This document shows, one piece after another, positions 1-9,928 of a DNA stretch of 64,000 bases. Origin of the DNA: Mauremys mutica (lineage: Eukaryota; Chordata; Testudines; Geoemydidae); the NCBI RefSeq assembly GCF_020497125.1, contig NC_059082.1:54768524-54832523 (forward strand), written 5' to 3'. The notes under the pieces are model-generated. The model did no database searches. It was given only the letters and a program-made list of their open reading frames with translations, and had not been told where the DNA came from. Each line of letters starts with the position of its first letter. The first letter of the stretch is position 1. Made by a program: the position numbers and the translations under genes.

Positions 1-518
1 CTCTAGGCAACCAATGCAGGACCTTGATATTATCAAATGCATTTGCTTATATGACAGTATTATTCACAGAGAAGAAAAATGTGTGTGTGTTCCTGTAGCC
101 ATTCTCCACTCTCCAAATATCACTTATTTTCCACTCCTAGAATAGAGACAAGAATAGTGCAAACTAAGTGTACAATGCTCTCACAACTTCAGTTTTGCTA
201 AACTTTGTAGCTTAAACGTGAGTGGCTAAGCCCTGGTCTACACTACATGGTCAGGTCGATGCAAGGCAGCTTACACTGACCTAGCTATGGATGTGTCTTC
301 ACTTAAATTTGGCTCCTGGTGACATAAGTGCCCCGCTACGCTGACTTAATAACGCTACCTCCCCAAGCAGCATAGAGTCATGGTCGGCGTAGTTAGGTCG
401 ACACAGCGACAGTGTAGACACTGCATTACTTACGCTGTTACTGGCCTCCACTCTGGTCTGTTGAGAACTCTGTTGCCCAGCGGTCAGGTAGACAGGAAGC
501 TGCCCCTCCCCTTTAAAG

Positions 519-852
519 CAGTGTTTCTGAAACTGGGGTCATCGCTTGTGTAGGGAGAGCCCCGGTAGGCCGGGTCAGTTTGTTTACCTGCCCCGTCCGT
601 AGGTTTGGCCAATCGCGGCTCCCACTGGCCGCAATTCACCGCTGCAGGCCAATGGGGGCTGCTGGAAGCGGCGGCCAGTAAGTCCTTCGGCCTGCACTGC
701 TTCCAGCAGCTCCCATTGGCCTGGAGCAGCGAACCGTGGCCAGTGGGAGCCGTGATCGGCCGGACCTGCGGAAGGGGCAGGTAAACAAACCGGCCTGGCC
801 CACACCAAGGGCTTTCCCTACACAAGCGGTGACTCCAGTTTGAGAAACACTG
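519..852. mobile_element. Non-autonomous hAT element (MITE) nested in element A
   Basis: The inverted ends are CAGTGTTTCTGAAACTGG and CCAGTTTGAGAAACACTG. The flanking 8-bp duplication is CTTTAAAG (511-518) and CTTTATAG (853-860), 7 of 8 identical, as expected for hAT. The 334-bp interior is GC-rich and partly self-complementary (GTTTACCTGCCCC near 584 and GGGGCAGGTAAAC near 775). It has no coding capacity; the 142-residue minus frame across it is incidental. It splits the 5' untranslated part of element A just ahead of ORF1. A related hAT lies at 46919-47240. Confidence 0.85.
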
Positions 853-952
853 CTTTATAGCCTGCATATTTTTGAAATTCCTTTTCCTGGTTGGCTGGCT
901 TGGTGACTGCACCTAGCAGCTCTCCATTATTGAGTGTAATTGCTCAGCTGAC

Positions 953-1265
953 CATGCTGGCCAAACGCTGCAGCCATGATCCTGCGTGGAGTACACGGGA
1001 AGTGGTGGATCTTCTGGGTCTGTAGAGTGAAGAGGCTGCGCAGGCACAGGTCCAATTCAGCCGTAGAAATGTGGACACCTATGAACAGATTGCTCAGGGG
1101 ATGCAGGAGAAGGGCTCTGACAGGGATCTGCAGCAGTGCCATGTGAAATCTGCGGCAGGTGAACCAGTAGGCCAAGGAGACCAATGACTGATACGGTGCT
1201 GAGCCACAGATCTGCTGCTTTTACAAAGAGCTCCATGCTCATCCTCAGTGAAGATCGCCCCCCAA
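953..1265 (+). pseudogene. Harbinger ORF1, N-terminal Myb/SANT-like DNA-binding domain (broken)
   Basis: The plus strand reads PAWSTREVVDLLGL, a stop, then EEAAQAQVQFSRRNVDTYEQ, IAQGMQEKGSDRD and LQQCHVK, and after a frame slip FYKELHA. This is the trihelix-like Myb/SANT domain that PIF/Harbinger elements encode as a second protein, which in the family binds the element ends and helps bring the transposase to DNA in the nucleus. Copies B and C in this window hold better versions (RKRALAWTEREELDLIAVWG). Here a TAG follows LLGL and the frame slips near 1185, so it is not functional. The LINE fragment at 1273-1759 interrupts the gene directly downstream, and ORF1 resumes at about 1767. Identification rests on comparison with the other copies and on family knowledge. 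Confidence 0.75.
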
Positions 1266-1272
1266 GAGCTCT

Positions 1273-1759
1273 ATATCTGGCTTTAAGACTAAGCTTGATA
1301 AGTTTATGGAGGGGATGGTATGATGGGATAGCCTAATCTTGGCAACTGATCTTTGATTATCAGCAGGTAAGTATGCCTAGTGGTCTGTGATGGGATGTTA
1401 GATGCGATGGGATCTGAGTTACTACAGAGAATTCTTTCCTGGGTGCTGGCTGGTGAGTCTTGCCCACATGCTCAAGGTTTAACTGATCGTCATATTTGGG
1501 GTCAGGAAGGAATTTTCCTCCAGGGCAGATTGGCAGAGGCCCTGGAGGATTTTGCCTTCCTCTGCAGCATGGGGCACGGGTCACTTGCTGGAGGATTCTC
1601 TGCAGCTTGAGGTCTACAAACCACAATTTGAGGACTTCAATAACTCAGACATAGGTTAGGGGTTTGTTATTGAAGTGGATGGGTGAGATTCTGTGGCCTG
1701 CATTGTGCAGGAGGTCAGACTACATGATCATAATGGCCCTTTCTGACCTTAAAGTCTAT
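1273..1759 (+). mobile_element. CR1/L3-type LINE, 3' untranslated end
   Basis: This is a 5'-truncated LINE tail. It includes the segments GGTCAGGAAGGAATTTTCCT and GAGGTCAGACTACATGATCA and ends TGACCTTAAAGTCTATGAG, the conserved tail of a LINE common in turtles and crocodilians. It is flanked by GAGCTCT on both sides (1266-1272 and 1760-1766), which would be a 7-bp target duplication, although CR1-clade insertions often lack one. No part of its reverse transcriptase is present; the 76-residue plus frame inside it is fortuitous. It sits between the SANT part and the middle part of element A's ORF1. Confidence 0.8.
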
Positions 1760-1766
1760 GAGCTCT

Positions 1767-1945
1767 GTGGATATCTCCAAGTTACAGGCCTCTGGTGTGA
1801 ACAGCGAGGAGGAGAGGTATGGGGGGCAGGCAATCAGGGGATCCAGCTGCACAGCAAACCAGGACATGTTTTTGACTCCACTGCAGTCCAAGCAGTCCCC
1901 ACAGTGCAGCACAGGTGAGCCTGGTGCAGGGGAAGGAACCTTGGG
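1767..1945 (+). pseudogene. Harbinger ORF1, middle acidic segment
   Basis: After the LINE insertion the plus strand reads GVNSEEERYGG and then NQDMFLTPLQSKQSPQ and GEPGAGEGT. This matches the layout of turtle Harbinger ORF1 as I know it: an acidic stretch, a short S/NQ(D/E)(M/L)F(L/I)T motif, then a Gly/Glu-rich linker. No structured domain is expected; the segment links the SANT domain to the C-terminal coiled coil. A GT that could act as a splice donor (CACAG|GTGAGC) lies at about 1914-1915. Similarity to ORF1 then stops until about 2650. This is a weaker call than the two ends of the gene. Confidence 0.5.
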
Positions 1946-2640
1946 GAAGTATGCTGTTTTCTTTGAAATTACAGGGCTGGAACCTCCAAAGTAGCAGGAC
2001 ACATCTGCTGACTTACTCTGTTTTACTTGTGCTCGAAGAGGTAGTGGAACAACCAAGAGAGGCAGAGTTGCTGCCTGCTTTTCACTCCCAGTTAGAGCGA
2101 GGCAGAGGGGGGCCACGTGGAGCAATTTGTTTATGTGCACTGGGATGTCCTGTGAATCCTCCGTAGAGATCTTGATGACACTTTCATGGAGGTACTCAGC
2201 AATCCTCTGCCAGAGGTTTCTGGGGAGGGCTGCCTGATTTCTCCTGCCACAGGAGGACACTTCCCCACGCCACTCAGTGATTACTTCAGCAGGCACCACT
2301 GCAGTATGCAGGCTAGAAGCATACAGGACCGGGCAGCATCGGGATACCAGCAGCAGCTGTGCTCTCTCTGCCTCTGTTACCCTCCGAGGTGAGATATCAG
2401 CTAAAATCACCACCGTTTTGCGGAACACTGTGCAGTACTCAGTGCCATTGGCCTATACTATTAGAATCATGCCAGCAAGCTAGTCCCCCTTCATTCCTCA
2501 ACCCTCCTCGAGGGTCATACCACAGCTGGTATGTGACTGGCGCATGCTCTATCAATCCCAAGCAGAAGTGAGACTGTAGTGCTTACAAGTTTTGGGGAGC
2601 AAGGGGAGTGAGTTCAGTATCTTACGTTTTGATTTCTGTT
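1946..2640. other. Unexplained segment inside ORF1 (intron or insertion), with a long antisense open frame
   Basis: Between two recognisable ORF1 pieces lie about 700 bases that are not ORF1. On the minus strand a 237-codon frame (2428 to 1715) covers most of it and includes stretches that look protein-like, for example ITEWRGEVSSCG, LWQRIAEYLHESV and STEDSQDIPVHINKLLHV. I do not recognise a domain. Its last third runs antisense through the ORF1 middle and into the LINE tail, so that part at least is chance. The plus-strand boundaries have a possible donor (CACAG|GTGAGC, near 1914) and acceptor (GTATCTGCAG, near 2682), so an ORF1 intron is one reading. An accessory antisense gene or a capture is another. 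Confidence 0.35.
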
Positions 2641-2682
2641 GTGAATACACTGACAGTGGTACCTGTGTGTGATGTATCTGCA

Positions 2683-4168
2683 GCTGCTGCCATTGTGGCC
2701 TTCAGGGTCTCCCCCTCCACACCCACAGAATGCCTGAGCCAGATAAGGAGGAGAAAGAAGAGGACTCGGGAGGACATGTTCCAGGAGATCCTGCAAGCCT
2801 GTGCTGCATCAGAGAACGAGCCCAGGGCCTGGAGGATCACCCCTACACACAGCATGGAGGGGGATAGTGCGGAGAGGAGAAAAGCACAAGAAAAGAAGAG
2901 GGATGTGCAGCAGCAGCAGGAAATGCTTGCGCTTCTCAGGGTATGGCTACACTGGCGATTTGCAGCGCTGGAAAGCCTCCACCAGCGCTGCAATTAGTAA
3001 GTGGCCACACCTGCAGGGCACTTCCAGCGCTGCAACTCCCTGGCTGCAGCGCTGGCCGTATACCTCACTCGGCATGGGGAATAAGGATTCCAGCGCTGGT
3101 GCTGCAGCGCTGGTCATCAAGTGTGGCCACACACCAGCGCTGTGATTGGCCTCCAGGGAATAAGGGGTATCCCAGAATGCTTTTATAAATTACTCTCTTT
3201 GTTTTGTTATGCAGCCTCTCTTTGTTTTGTTGTGAACGAGCTCCGATCGGAACTCCGTTCTGTACCTGGCTGTAAACAATCAAATCAGGCAGGGAGAGTG
3301 AATGAAACAGAACGGAGCCGATCGCTCCATTTGAACTGCTTATCTATAAAAACAAACACTGATCACAGCAAACAGAAGCTATCTGTACCTGGCTGTGAAC
3401 GATCAAATGAGAGGCAGGGGAAACAGTGTTGGATGCAGGCTGTTAGGGTTCGCAAACATTTTGTGATTTTTCCAATCTCTCTCTTCCCCGTTCCCTGTCA
3501 CAGTACACCACAGGGAGTGAGTGAAACAGGGGGGGAGTCCGTGTTGGAGGCAGGCTGTTTGCAATTAGAGTTAAGACTAAGGGCTCATGAACATTTTGTG
3601 ATTTTTCCAATCCAGGAAGCTAACACACAGTGTTGGCTCCAAAAATCCACACTCTCTATCTTCCCCGCTCCCTGTCACAGTACACCACCCTTCACCCCCC
3701 TCTTTTGAAAAGCACGTTGGTGCACTTGAATGCTGGGATAGCTGCCCATAATGCAGCACTCCCAACAGCGCTGCAAATGCTCCAAATGTGGCCACACACC
3801 AGTGCTGGTAGCTGTGAGTGTGGCCACACACCAGCGCTGCTCCTACACAGCTGGATGACCAGCGCTGCAAACTACCAGCGCTGCAAACCGTAAGTGTAGC
3901 CATACCCTCAGAGAGCAAAGAGAGATGCTGCAGACTCTGGTAGACCTGCAGGTTCAACGATCCCAGCCTGATCTCCCTCTGCAGCCCATAGAGAACTCAG
4001 TATTGGAACCTCCCTACACCCCCTCAACATTCCACATAGCCTCAGGGGTCGGTGCACCCCCCTCACCACTCCACCCAGGGGGGACATTAAAGATAATCGC
4101 AGCTTCTCAACATACAATGACCCGTGAAAGCCACGGCGTGTACCTGAAATGGAATTTTCTTTCCCCTT
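2683..4168 (+). pseudogene. Harbinger ORF1, C-terminal coiled-coil region, split by a nested element
   Basis: The first part (to 2938) reads SQIRRRKKRTREDMFQEI and then a charged helix rich in E, R, K and Q ending QQQEMLALL. After the insertion at 2939-3907 the same frame resumes as REQREMLQTLVDLQVQ followed by a proline-rich tail. Basic RRRKKRTRE-DMF, a helical Arg/Glu/Gln stretch, then LQ repeats and a Pro/Ser tail is the standard C-terminus of Harbinger ORF1 and probably mediates multimerisation or contact with the transposase. The minus-strand version in copy D (38181-38590) has the same organisation. The two halves rejoin in frame across the TCA duplication, so the insertion came after this copy was already in place. 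The end is taken at the stop codon at 4168-4170, which overlaps the AATAAA. Confidence 0.75.
2939..3907. mobile_element. 969-bp terminal-repeat element nested in ORF1 (Harbinger-like, TCA duplication)
   Basis: Inverted ends GGGTATGGCTACACTGGCGA and, read from the right, GGGTATGGCTACACTTACGG bound the element, followed on both sides by TTTGCAGCGCTGG. The subterminal regions contain many AGCGCTG/CAGCGCT words (about 15 across the element), probably transposase-binding or fold-back sites. The flanking 3-bp duplication is TCA (2936-2938 and 3908-3910). The 3-bp size fits PIF/Harbinger although the usual preference is TAA/TTA. The middle carries a 195-codon plus frame (3121-3708) with a repeated VPGC(K/E)(Q/R)SN word, but I recognise no domain and treat it as non-coding. 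Confidence 0.85.
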
Positions 4169-4275
4169 AATAAACTAAGGGAACAGAACTTAGGAAGTTT
4201 TAATTTTTTTTTTTATTGCCTGGTTCATGTTACAGAATAAGATTCTATTTTTTGGAAAAAAAATTCACCTTTATT
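4169..4275. promoter_or_regulatory. Convergent polyadenylation signals of element A
   Basis: AATAAA lies on the plus strand at 4169-4174, at the ORF1 stop, and TTTATT (AATAAA on the minus strand) at 4270-4275, downstream of the transposase. The two ORFs therefore end tail to tail in a roughly 100-base A/T-rich hinge. The same arrangement appears in copies B, C and D, which supports reading these as real signals and not as chance hexamers. Confidence 0.6.
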
Positions 4276-4479
4276 AGTTCACAACATGTGCTGTCTGGTG
4301 CTGAGCTGGTCTGACATCCACCAATTACCTGCCACTTCACTTTTTCACAGAACCCATAACACCATTCACGGACAATATTTATAGGTGCACTGACAATGTC
4401 ATATTCCTACATACAGTGCAAACACTACAAGATTTATACCGGGTTGCAAAAGAGCAAGGCCAGGTAGAGCACACTACAC

Positions 4480-5777
4480 CACCACGCACTACTCTGACTT
4501 GCTATTTAAAGGGTCTTCCAAAGACTCCTTGAGCCGTATAGCTGTGCGTTGAGCTCTTCTTACATCCCTGATATCTGGCTGTTTAAATTTAGCAGTCACT
4601 CCACCTCCACCCTGGCAGAAACTTCTCCCGCTTTGTGTCACAGATATTATACAGGACACAGCAGGCAGCTATAACCATTGGGATATTTTTCTCACTGAGG
4701 TCTGATCTTGTAAGTAAGTAGCGCCAGAAACCGTTCAAATGACCAACGGCACAGTCATCTGGTGAGCCTGTAGTTGAAGCGAACCTTGGGGCTGTTGAGA
4801 TGGCCTGTGTACGACTTCATGAGCCACGGGAGTAAGGGATAGGCTGGGTCTCCCAGAATCACTATTAGCATTTCAATATCACCAATGGTAATCCATTGGT
4901 TAGGAAAGAAACTCCCTGTTTGCAGCTTTCTGAACAGTCCTGTGTTCTTAAAGATGTGTTCATCGTGCACCTTCCCTGCCGTATCCCTTTCCGTTGATGT
5001 ATTCTGTGGCAAGGTGTGCTGGTGCTAAAATAGGGATACGCGTGCCATCTATCGCCCCACAGCTGTTCAGAAACTCCACTGCTGCAAATCCAGCCACTAT
5101 GTCCTGCACTAGGAGGCAATTAATGGCCTTGCCTCTGCGGTGAATTTCCCAACCCAAATTGAATCCTGACTGACCGGTAGCTAACTGGAGTTGCAAGTTT
5201 CCGCAGTGCAATTGCCACTCAGTTCTCCACTGTCAGTGGGGATCTTATTTTGGTGTCTCTGGGTATGGCTACACTTGCAGCTGTACAGCGCTGTTGCGGG
5301 AGCGCTCCCGCGGCAGCGCTTTGAAGTGCGAGTGTGGTCGCAGCACCAGCGCTGCGAGAGCTCTCTCCCAGCGCTGCAGGTACTCCACCTCCCCGTGGGG
5401 ATTAGCTTGCAGTGCTGGGAGCCGCGCTCCCAGCGCTGGGGCACTATTTACACTGGCGCTTTACAGTGCTGTAACTTGCTGAGCTCAGGGGGGTGTTTTT
5501 TTCACACCCCTGAGCGAGAAAGTTGCAGCGCTGTAAAGCGCCAGTGTAGCCAAGGCCTCTGTACTGGAGGACTGGGGTGAGTTTGGCACTACAGATCCAG
5601 GAACATGGCCTTGAGCATCCAAAAGTTCTGCAGCCACTGCTCATCATCCCAAACCTGCATGACAACATGATCCCACCAGTCAGTGCTTGTTTCTCGGGCC
5701 CAGAACAGCACTCCACCATCTGAAACTGCTCCATGAATATCACCAACAATTCTTAATTGCTTCTTACTACGTCCCAC
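4480..5777 (-). pseudogene. PIF/Harbinger DDE transposase (HARBI1-like nuclease), broken
   Basis: Read from right to left, the minus strand gives ARETSTDWWDHVVMQVWDD, then after the nested MITE an IQFGLGNS-like stretch, GAIDGTRIPILAPAHLA, YINGKGYG, a frame break, KVHDEHIFKNTGLFRKLQ, ITIGDIEMLIVILGDPAYPL, LPWLMKSYTGH, FNYRLTR and a frame break to LLTRSDLSEKNIPMVIAACC. These are the hallmarks of the Harbinger/HARBI1 DDE_Tnp_4 nuclease. GAIDGT holds the first catalytic Asp and GDPAYPL the second, while the region of the third acid (usually ECAFG) reads DDCAVG, so a catalytic Glu appears lost. A family member of about 400 residues cuts and pastes the element in the nucleus. Frameshifts near 5010 and 4755 and the MITE at 5261-5557 make it inactive. 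It converges on ORF1, sharing the polyadenylation hinge at 4169-4275. Confidence 0.88.
5261..5557. mobile_element. 297-bp MITE nested in the transposase gene
   Basis: The ends are GGGTATGGCTACACTTGCAG and, read from the right, GGCCTTGGCTACACTGGCGC. The 3-bp duplication is TCT (5258-5260 and 5558-5560). The interior is rich in CAGCGCTG and GGGAGCG words and ends in an inverted pair around a CACCCCTGAGC / GCTCAGGGGTG hairpin. It shares its termini and CAGCGCT words with the 969-bp element at 2939-3907 and with the fragment at 43119-43255. It has no coding capacity. Confidence 0.85.
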
Positions 5778-6282
5778 AGCAATCTAGCCTCCAAGGAATC
5801 GTCATGTTCCCATCTGCTCCTCTTGCAGGGTCATGCACCCTGTGCTTGCAACACTTATGACAATAGTGTAGAGCTGTGCACATATGTCATGCTGCTGACC
5901 GAGATGGTGGAGAGCGAGGAGGGATGCCCAGGTTTGTGGGGATTCTGAAAAGACAGCACAAGATATTATGGGATGCATATGAAATTATGGGATGGAGAAC
6001 ACTGCATTATGGGAAGCTGACCCCATGCTCCCAGTCACCCCTGCGTGACTCGTTTTGGCCCCATCAAGCATTGCAAAATCTTTCCAAAACACCCTGCCCT
6101 GGATGATGGCAAGTTGTACAGTGGGATATGCTGCACTCTGCACTGATACAAGCGCTCCTGGGGGGAGACACATCACTGGCACAAGGAACAAAGTGTGCAC
6201 GTGCACAAGCAATGTACTAACTGCAGCAGCTGTATTGCTGACGTAATTTAGGTCAATATAATTTTCCAGTGTAGACATGGCC

Positions 6283-9200
6283 GTAGAGTCCTGACTACTC
6301 AGAGCTATCCAGGACTTCCCAACACCTCTACCGCTTGATATTTAGTTGTAGGACCTCTGCCAATTCACTTTCACCGAAGCACTGCAATCGCATCCTCTAC
6401 TATTCCAGTCCTGGCCTCACATAGCTCTGTCAGTGCATCTCAATGCTGACTTGCAGAATGCCCTGCTACTGAGTTCTGGGCCTCTCCTGGTCCTCTGCTG
6501 ATTTCTGACAAACACACTGCTATTGCTTTTAATAAAAAGAGTAAGAGAACACGATTTGGAAAAGAATTCCTTCTAGCCCCAAATGATCTACCAAGTAGGG
6601 TACTTTGGAAATATTTACATTTTCTGTATCCCAGCAAGAAGTGTTTGTAAACACAGAGGCAGCCAAATACATTCTGGAACATGCTGGTACGGCTGGCTGC
6701 ATTTCAGAGGGCTAGTCTCCTCTAGCATTGGCAGGCAACACCCTGAAAGGCCTTTCTAATATCACAGTCTAGGGCTGGTGTACGCCACCTTCACCTGAAG
6801 ACCCTGTTTCTACTCAGACAATGGTGCTCTAATTGCAAAGAACCTAATATGCCTAACACAGGAGGACTTTGGTGGTAAGAGAAGGCAGCAAAATAAAGAC
6901 AATATTTTCCAAACAGGTGACACAGCACAACCAGATTTCACAGCTCCTTGCTGCAATGCCACTCAAGAGCTCTATTAGCCCACATGAAATACCTGTTTAT
7001 CCTCTTTGCTTGAGTTTATAACACCTCTTATTTCTAACCAAGGTTTGAAACAACTCACTTGCCATAGGCAAGTCAGAAATTTTCCCTGAAGATGAGGGGC
7101 CTGTAAGCTACCAATTTCTGCAGAATTTAAGCTTCCATTTTAAAGAGGACTTTTCCCAACATTAGGCTGCAAAGATAACGTCCCATCTATGGACCAATGC
7201 AGTACTGTCTACCCAAGCCTGCAAGCAGTCCCTGTGCCTCTAATGCTGCTCATAATTTACCCTAGAACCAGAATGGAAACTGACTAGCCTCTAGCCAGTT
7301 TCATGGCTACACTTGAGAAGCCTCTCTGAGCAGCTGTGAAACTATCAAGAAAAACAACCAGCTTCATGCGGAGGCCCCTGTCTTGGAAAGCGCTGAGGAG
7401 CAGCAGAGCCAGGCACTGGAGCAAGCAATAGGGATGGACACTCCAAAAATGGGAGCTGGCAAAGGTGCAAAGTAACAGAGACCTTTCCTGTCCCCTTTGC
7501 TTTCAGCAGACAGGAGGTGGCAGCACAGGCAAAATAGCTCAGACACCCCTCTTCCCTTCACAACAACCAGGAGAGCATCGGAGAATAAAGTTCCTTCTCC
7601 CTTTTAATGGTCAAAGGATAGAAGAGAGAAGTTTTCAGATTTGCTGTCACCTACTGAATAGAGATTAATACAAAAGATAGAACCCCTGAGCAGGGTCTAC
7701 AAACAACACACGAGTTAGAATCCTTACAATCTACCCTGAATCTCAGTGTTCCCTACCTGCCTTTCATATCAGCCTCTGGCTAGTTGGTTAAACCTTCTGA
7801 CTAGTAAATGTTTCAAGCCCTGTGCTAAAGATTTTCAACACATAATTGCCTTTTCCACGTCAAAACACTAATGACGCAGTCTGTTATGTTTGTGAAACAC
7901 CAATACTTCAGTCTGTTTGAAGAGCATGTTACATTTTTGCTTCATTGTTCATTACCCATTTATTTATAAAGCGCCTAGGACACCATAGTATCTACTGGTG
8001 CAGCAGACACGTCTGTAGGGATATAATCCAAAAGTCCAAATTCCCTCTAAAGGGACCAGTGGTCTACCCCTCCTTCATTCCAAGTGGATACCTTAATTGG
8101 CTGTCTTTTCGGAGAAAGGTACAACAGCTCTGCATATGGTTTGGTCTCCCTTGTCCTTGAACAGAACAGATAGATTCCACTCTCCTCCTACCCTCCCCCA
8201 CAAAAAGCAGCAGTTTAAAGAAACGTCACGAGTGCCTTCACAACTGGGAAAATGTGGCCCATATTGAAACAATCCTCCATCTAACCCTTCAGAGAAAGCT
8301 GTTCTAACCCCACTGATGTAGTCTTTGTGAAAAATTAACCTTTAGATGAACACATCATCATGTGCCTCCCTCCCTCCCGGGAAAGGATGCCTTTAGAAAT
8401 GACAGCTTGCTGATTCTTGGGCTGACAACAAATATTAAAACAGAGTTCTCTTGTTTACAATATTTACATCTACCAACCATGTGGGCAACTGTCCCATGGA
8501 GTCAGATTTTCACAGCAGTCTTAGTTCGGTACTGAAGTATCAAACCCAACAAGCTCCCTGCTAGATACATTAAGAAGCCAGGAAAGCATATAATAATCCT
8601 TCATGTAGTGCTAAATTTTACTGCCATAGTCAGCCAAATAAAAATGTGCACTCATTATCCTATGTTACATGACCTTCAGCAATTCCCTAGGCATATTTAA
8701 ATATCATGTGCTGTCAATTATCTGATAATAATGCCCAAATGGTGGAGTTGCCTTTAAACAAGAGATTAGAATAAAATCTACAAGGATGTTTTGGCATTAA
8801 AGAGCGAAAAAGATTACTTATCTATCAGAAGAACACAAAGGTTTAGTATTCAAATATATGATAAAACAAAGGCTGGTCTCTCATGCACTAAATGTTGTGC
8901 CTCGTTGTGTTTAGTGCTGAGAGACTAGCACTACAGAACTCACAAGAACGGCGCTGAAAGTGAAACAGATTACAAAGAAGCAAAGCTAACTAACTTTCCT
9001 CCCATCTGGATTTAACCTACACTTGTGTTTCAAAGAGTCTAATCAAAAGGCTGAAATTGGGGATTGATTTGATAATCTGACAGCAAATCCTCAGAGTTGC
9101 TCAGTCCACAGTCCTTCTCAATAGACTGTGTGGTCAGATGCCAGTGTGTGTGTGTCAACTTTATCACTGTGTCAGGCTAAAAGCAGCGGTTTTAGGCAGA

Positions 9201-9636
9201 AGTGGCTTCCGTAGAAGAGCAGATCATCTTTGGACAGGTTATTCTGTTCTCTGCGGAAGTCAAAAAGTTAACTTCTAGCTGTGTCGCATGTAAGGAAAGC
9301 AATAAAATCACTCCACACAACACTAGAAAGGCATCCAATCAAAATTTGATCCTCCAAAAAAATAGACCATCTAGAGAGTTTGAAAGGGAATAGCAGTCTG
9401 TCATCTGCAGGTATAGGCAGGATTCGTCACATTCTGCAGATGTCAGGGAATTTAAGTTTACAGACTTTTTAAAAAATCTAATAAAGAGACACCCCCTCAC
9501 CCCCATTTGCACATTTATATATTCTACTATGAAAAAAAATGCAATGCACAGATGAGCGCGCTCTTCCTCCTATATTCCAATAATCTAAACAAAGCTGTCA
9601 ACTCCCACTGGCGGTACACTAGGAACTGTTACACGG
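6283..9636. other. Unique-looking AT-rich DNA, no gene seen
   Basis: About 3.3 kb with frequent stops in all frames and no recognisable protein motif, terminal repeat or tandem array. The longest frames are under 85 codons and have no family resemblance. A short GT run lies near 9143-9154. It may be an intron or intergenic spacer of a host locus. Confidence 0.5.
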
Positions 9637-9928
9637 ACCAGGTCTACACTAAAAAGTTTTGCTGGCATGGCTTCATTGGCTAGGAGTGTGAAAAGCAAAT
9701 CACACCCAGCCAACAGTAACGCCAGCAACATTTCCTCCCTCCTCCCCCTCCAGTGGCCTATACACAGCTTACTCTGGTAAGAGCCCTTTTGCTAAGAAAG
9801 CTAATGTCATTTGGGGAGGTAGTTTAACTGTCCTGTCAAAAGAACTTCTTTGGTTGGTACAAATTGCATCTCCACTAGGAGGATTTGCTGGTAGAGCTGT
9901 ACTGGCCAAGACTTTGTAGGGTGGACTA
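9637..9928. mobile_element. Harbinger-type MITE
   Basis: It begins CCAGGTCTACACTAAAAAGT, and its right end contains GGGTGGACTAAC, a decayed form of the complementary terminus. Internally GAGTGTGAAAAGCAAATCACACCC near 9690 forms a small hairpin. The layout and words such as GTTTTGCTGGCATGGCTT and CTGCTGG/CCAGCAAC pairs fit a turtle-wide MITE with AGTGTAGAC ends. No coding capacity. The target duplication is no longer clear. Confidence 0.7.

Larger units (their letters stand above)
230..6282. mobile_element. Harbinger element A, about 6 kb, decayed, carrying both ORFs
   Basis: The left end reads GCCCTGGTCTACACTAC. The right end read on the minus strand begins GGCCATGTCTACACTGG. These are the terminal repeats of the PIF/Harbinger family that dominates this window. 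The left flank is TAA; the right flank GTA is a decayed duplication. Inside are a plus-strand ORF1 (Myb/SANT DNA-binding protein, from about 953 to 4168) and a minus-strand DDE transposase (about 5777 to 4480), arranged tail to tail. Four later insertions break the element: a hAT MITE, a LINE 3' end and two small terminal-repeat elements. Both ORFs contain stops and frameshifts, so the copy is dead. The boundaries rest on terminal similarity to copies B, C and D and may be off by a few bases. Confidence 0.75.

Noticed and set aside
3121..3708. 195-codon frame with a repeated VPGC(K/E)(Q/R)SN word, possible protein
   Set aside because: It is internal to a 969-bp terminal-repeat element. The repeated word reflects a short DNA-level duplication, and there is no recognisable domain.
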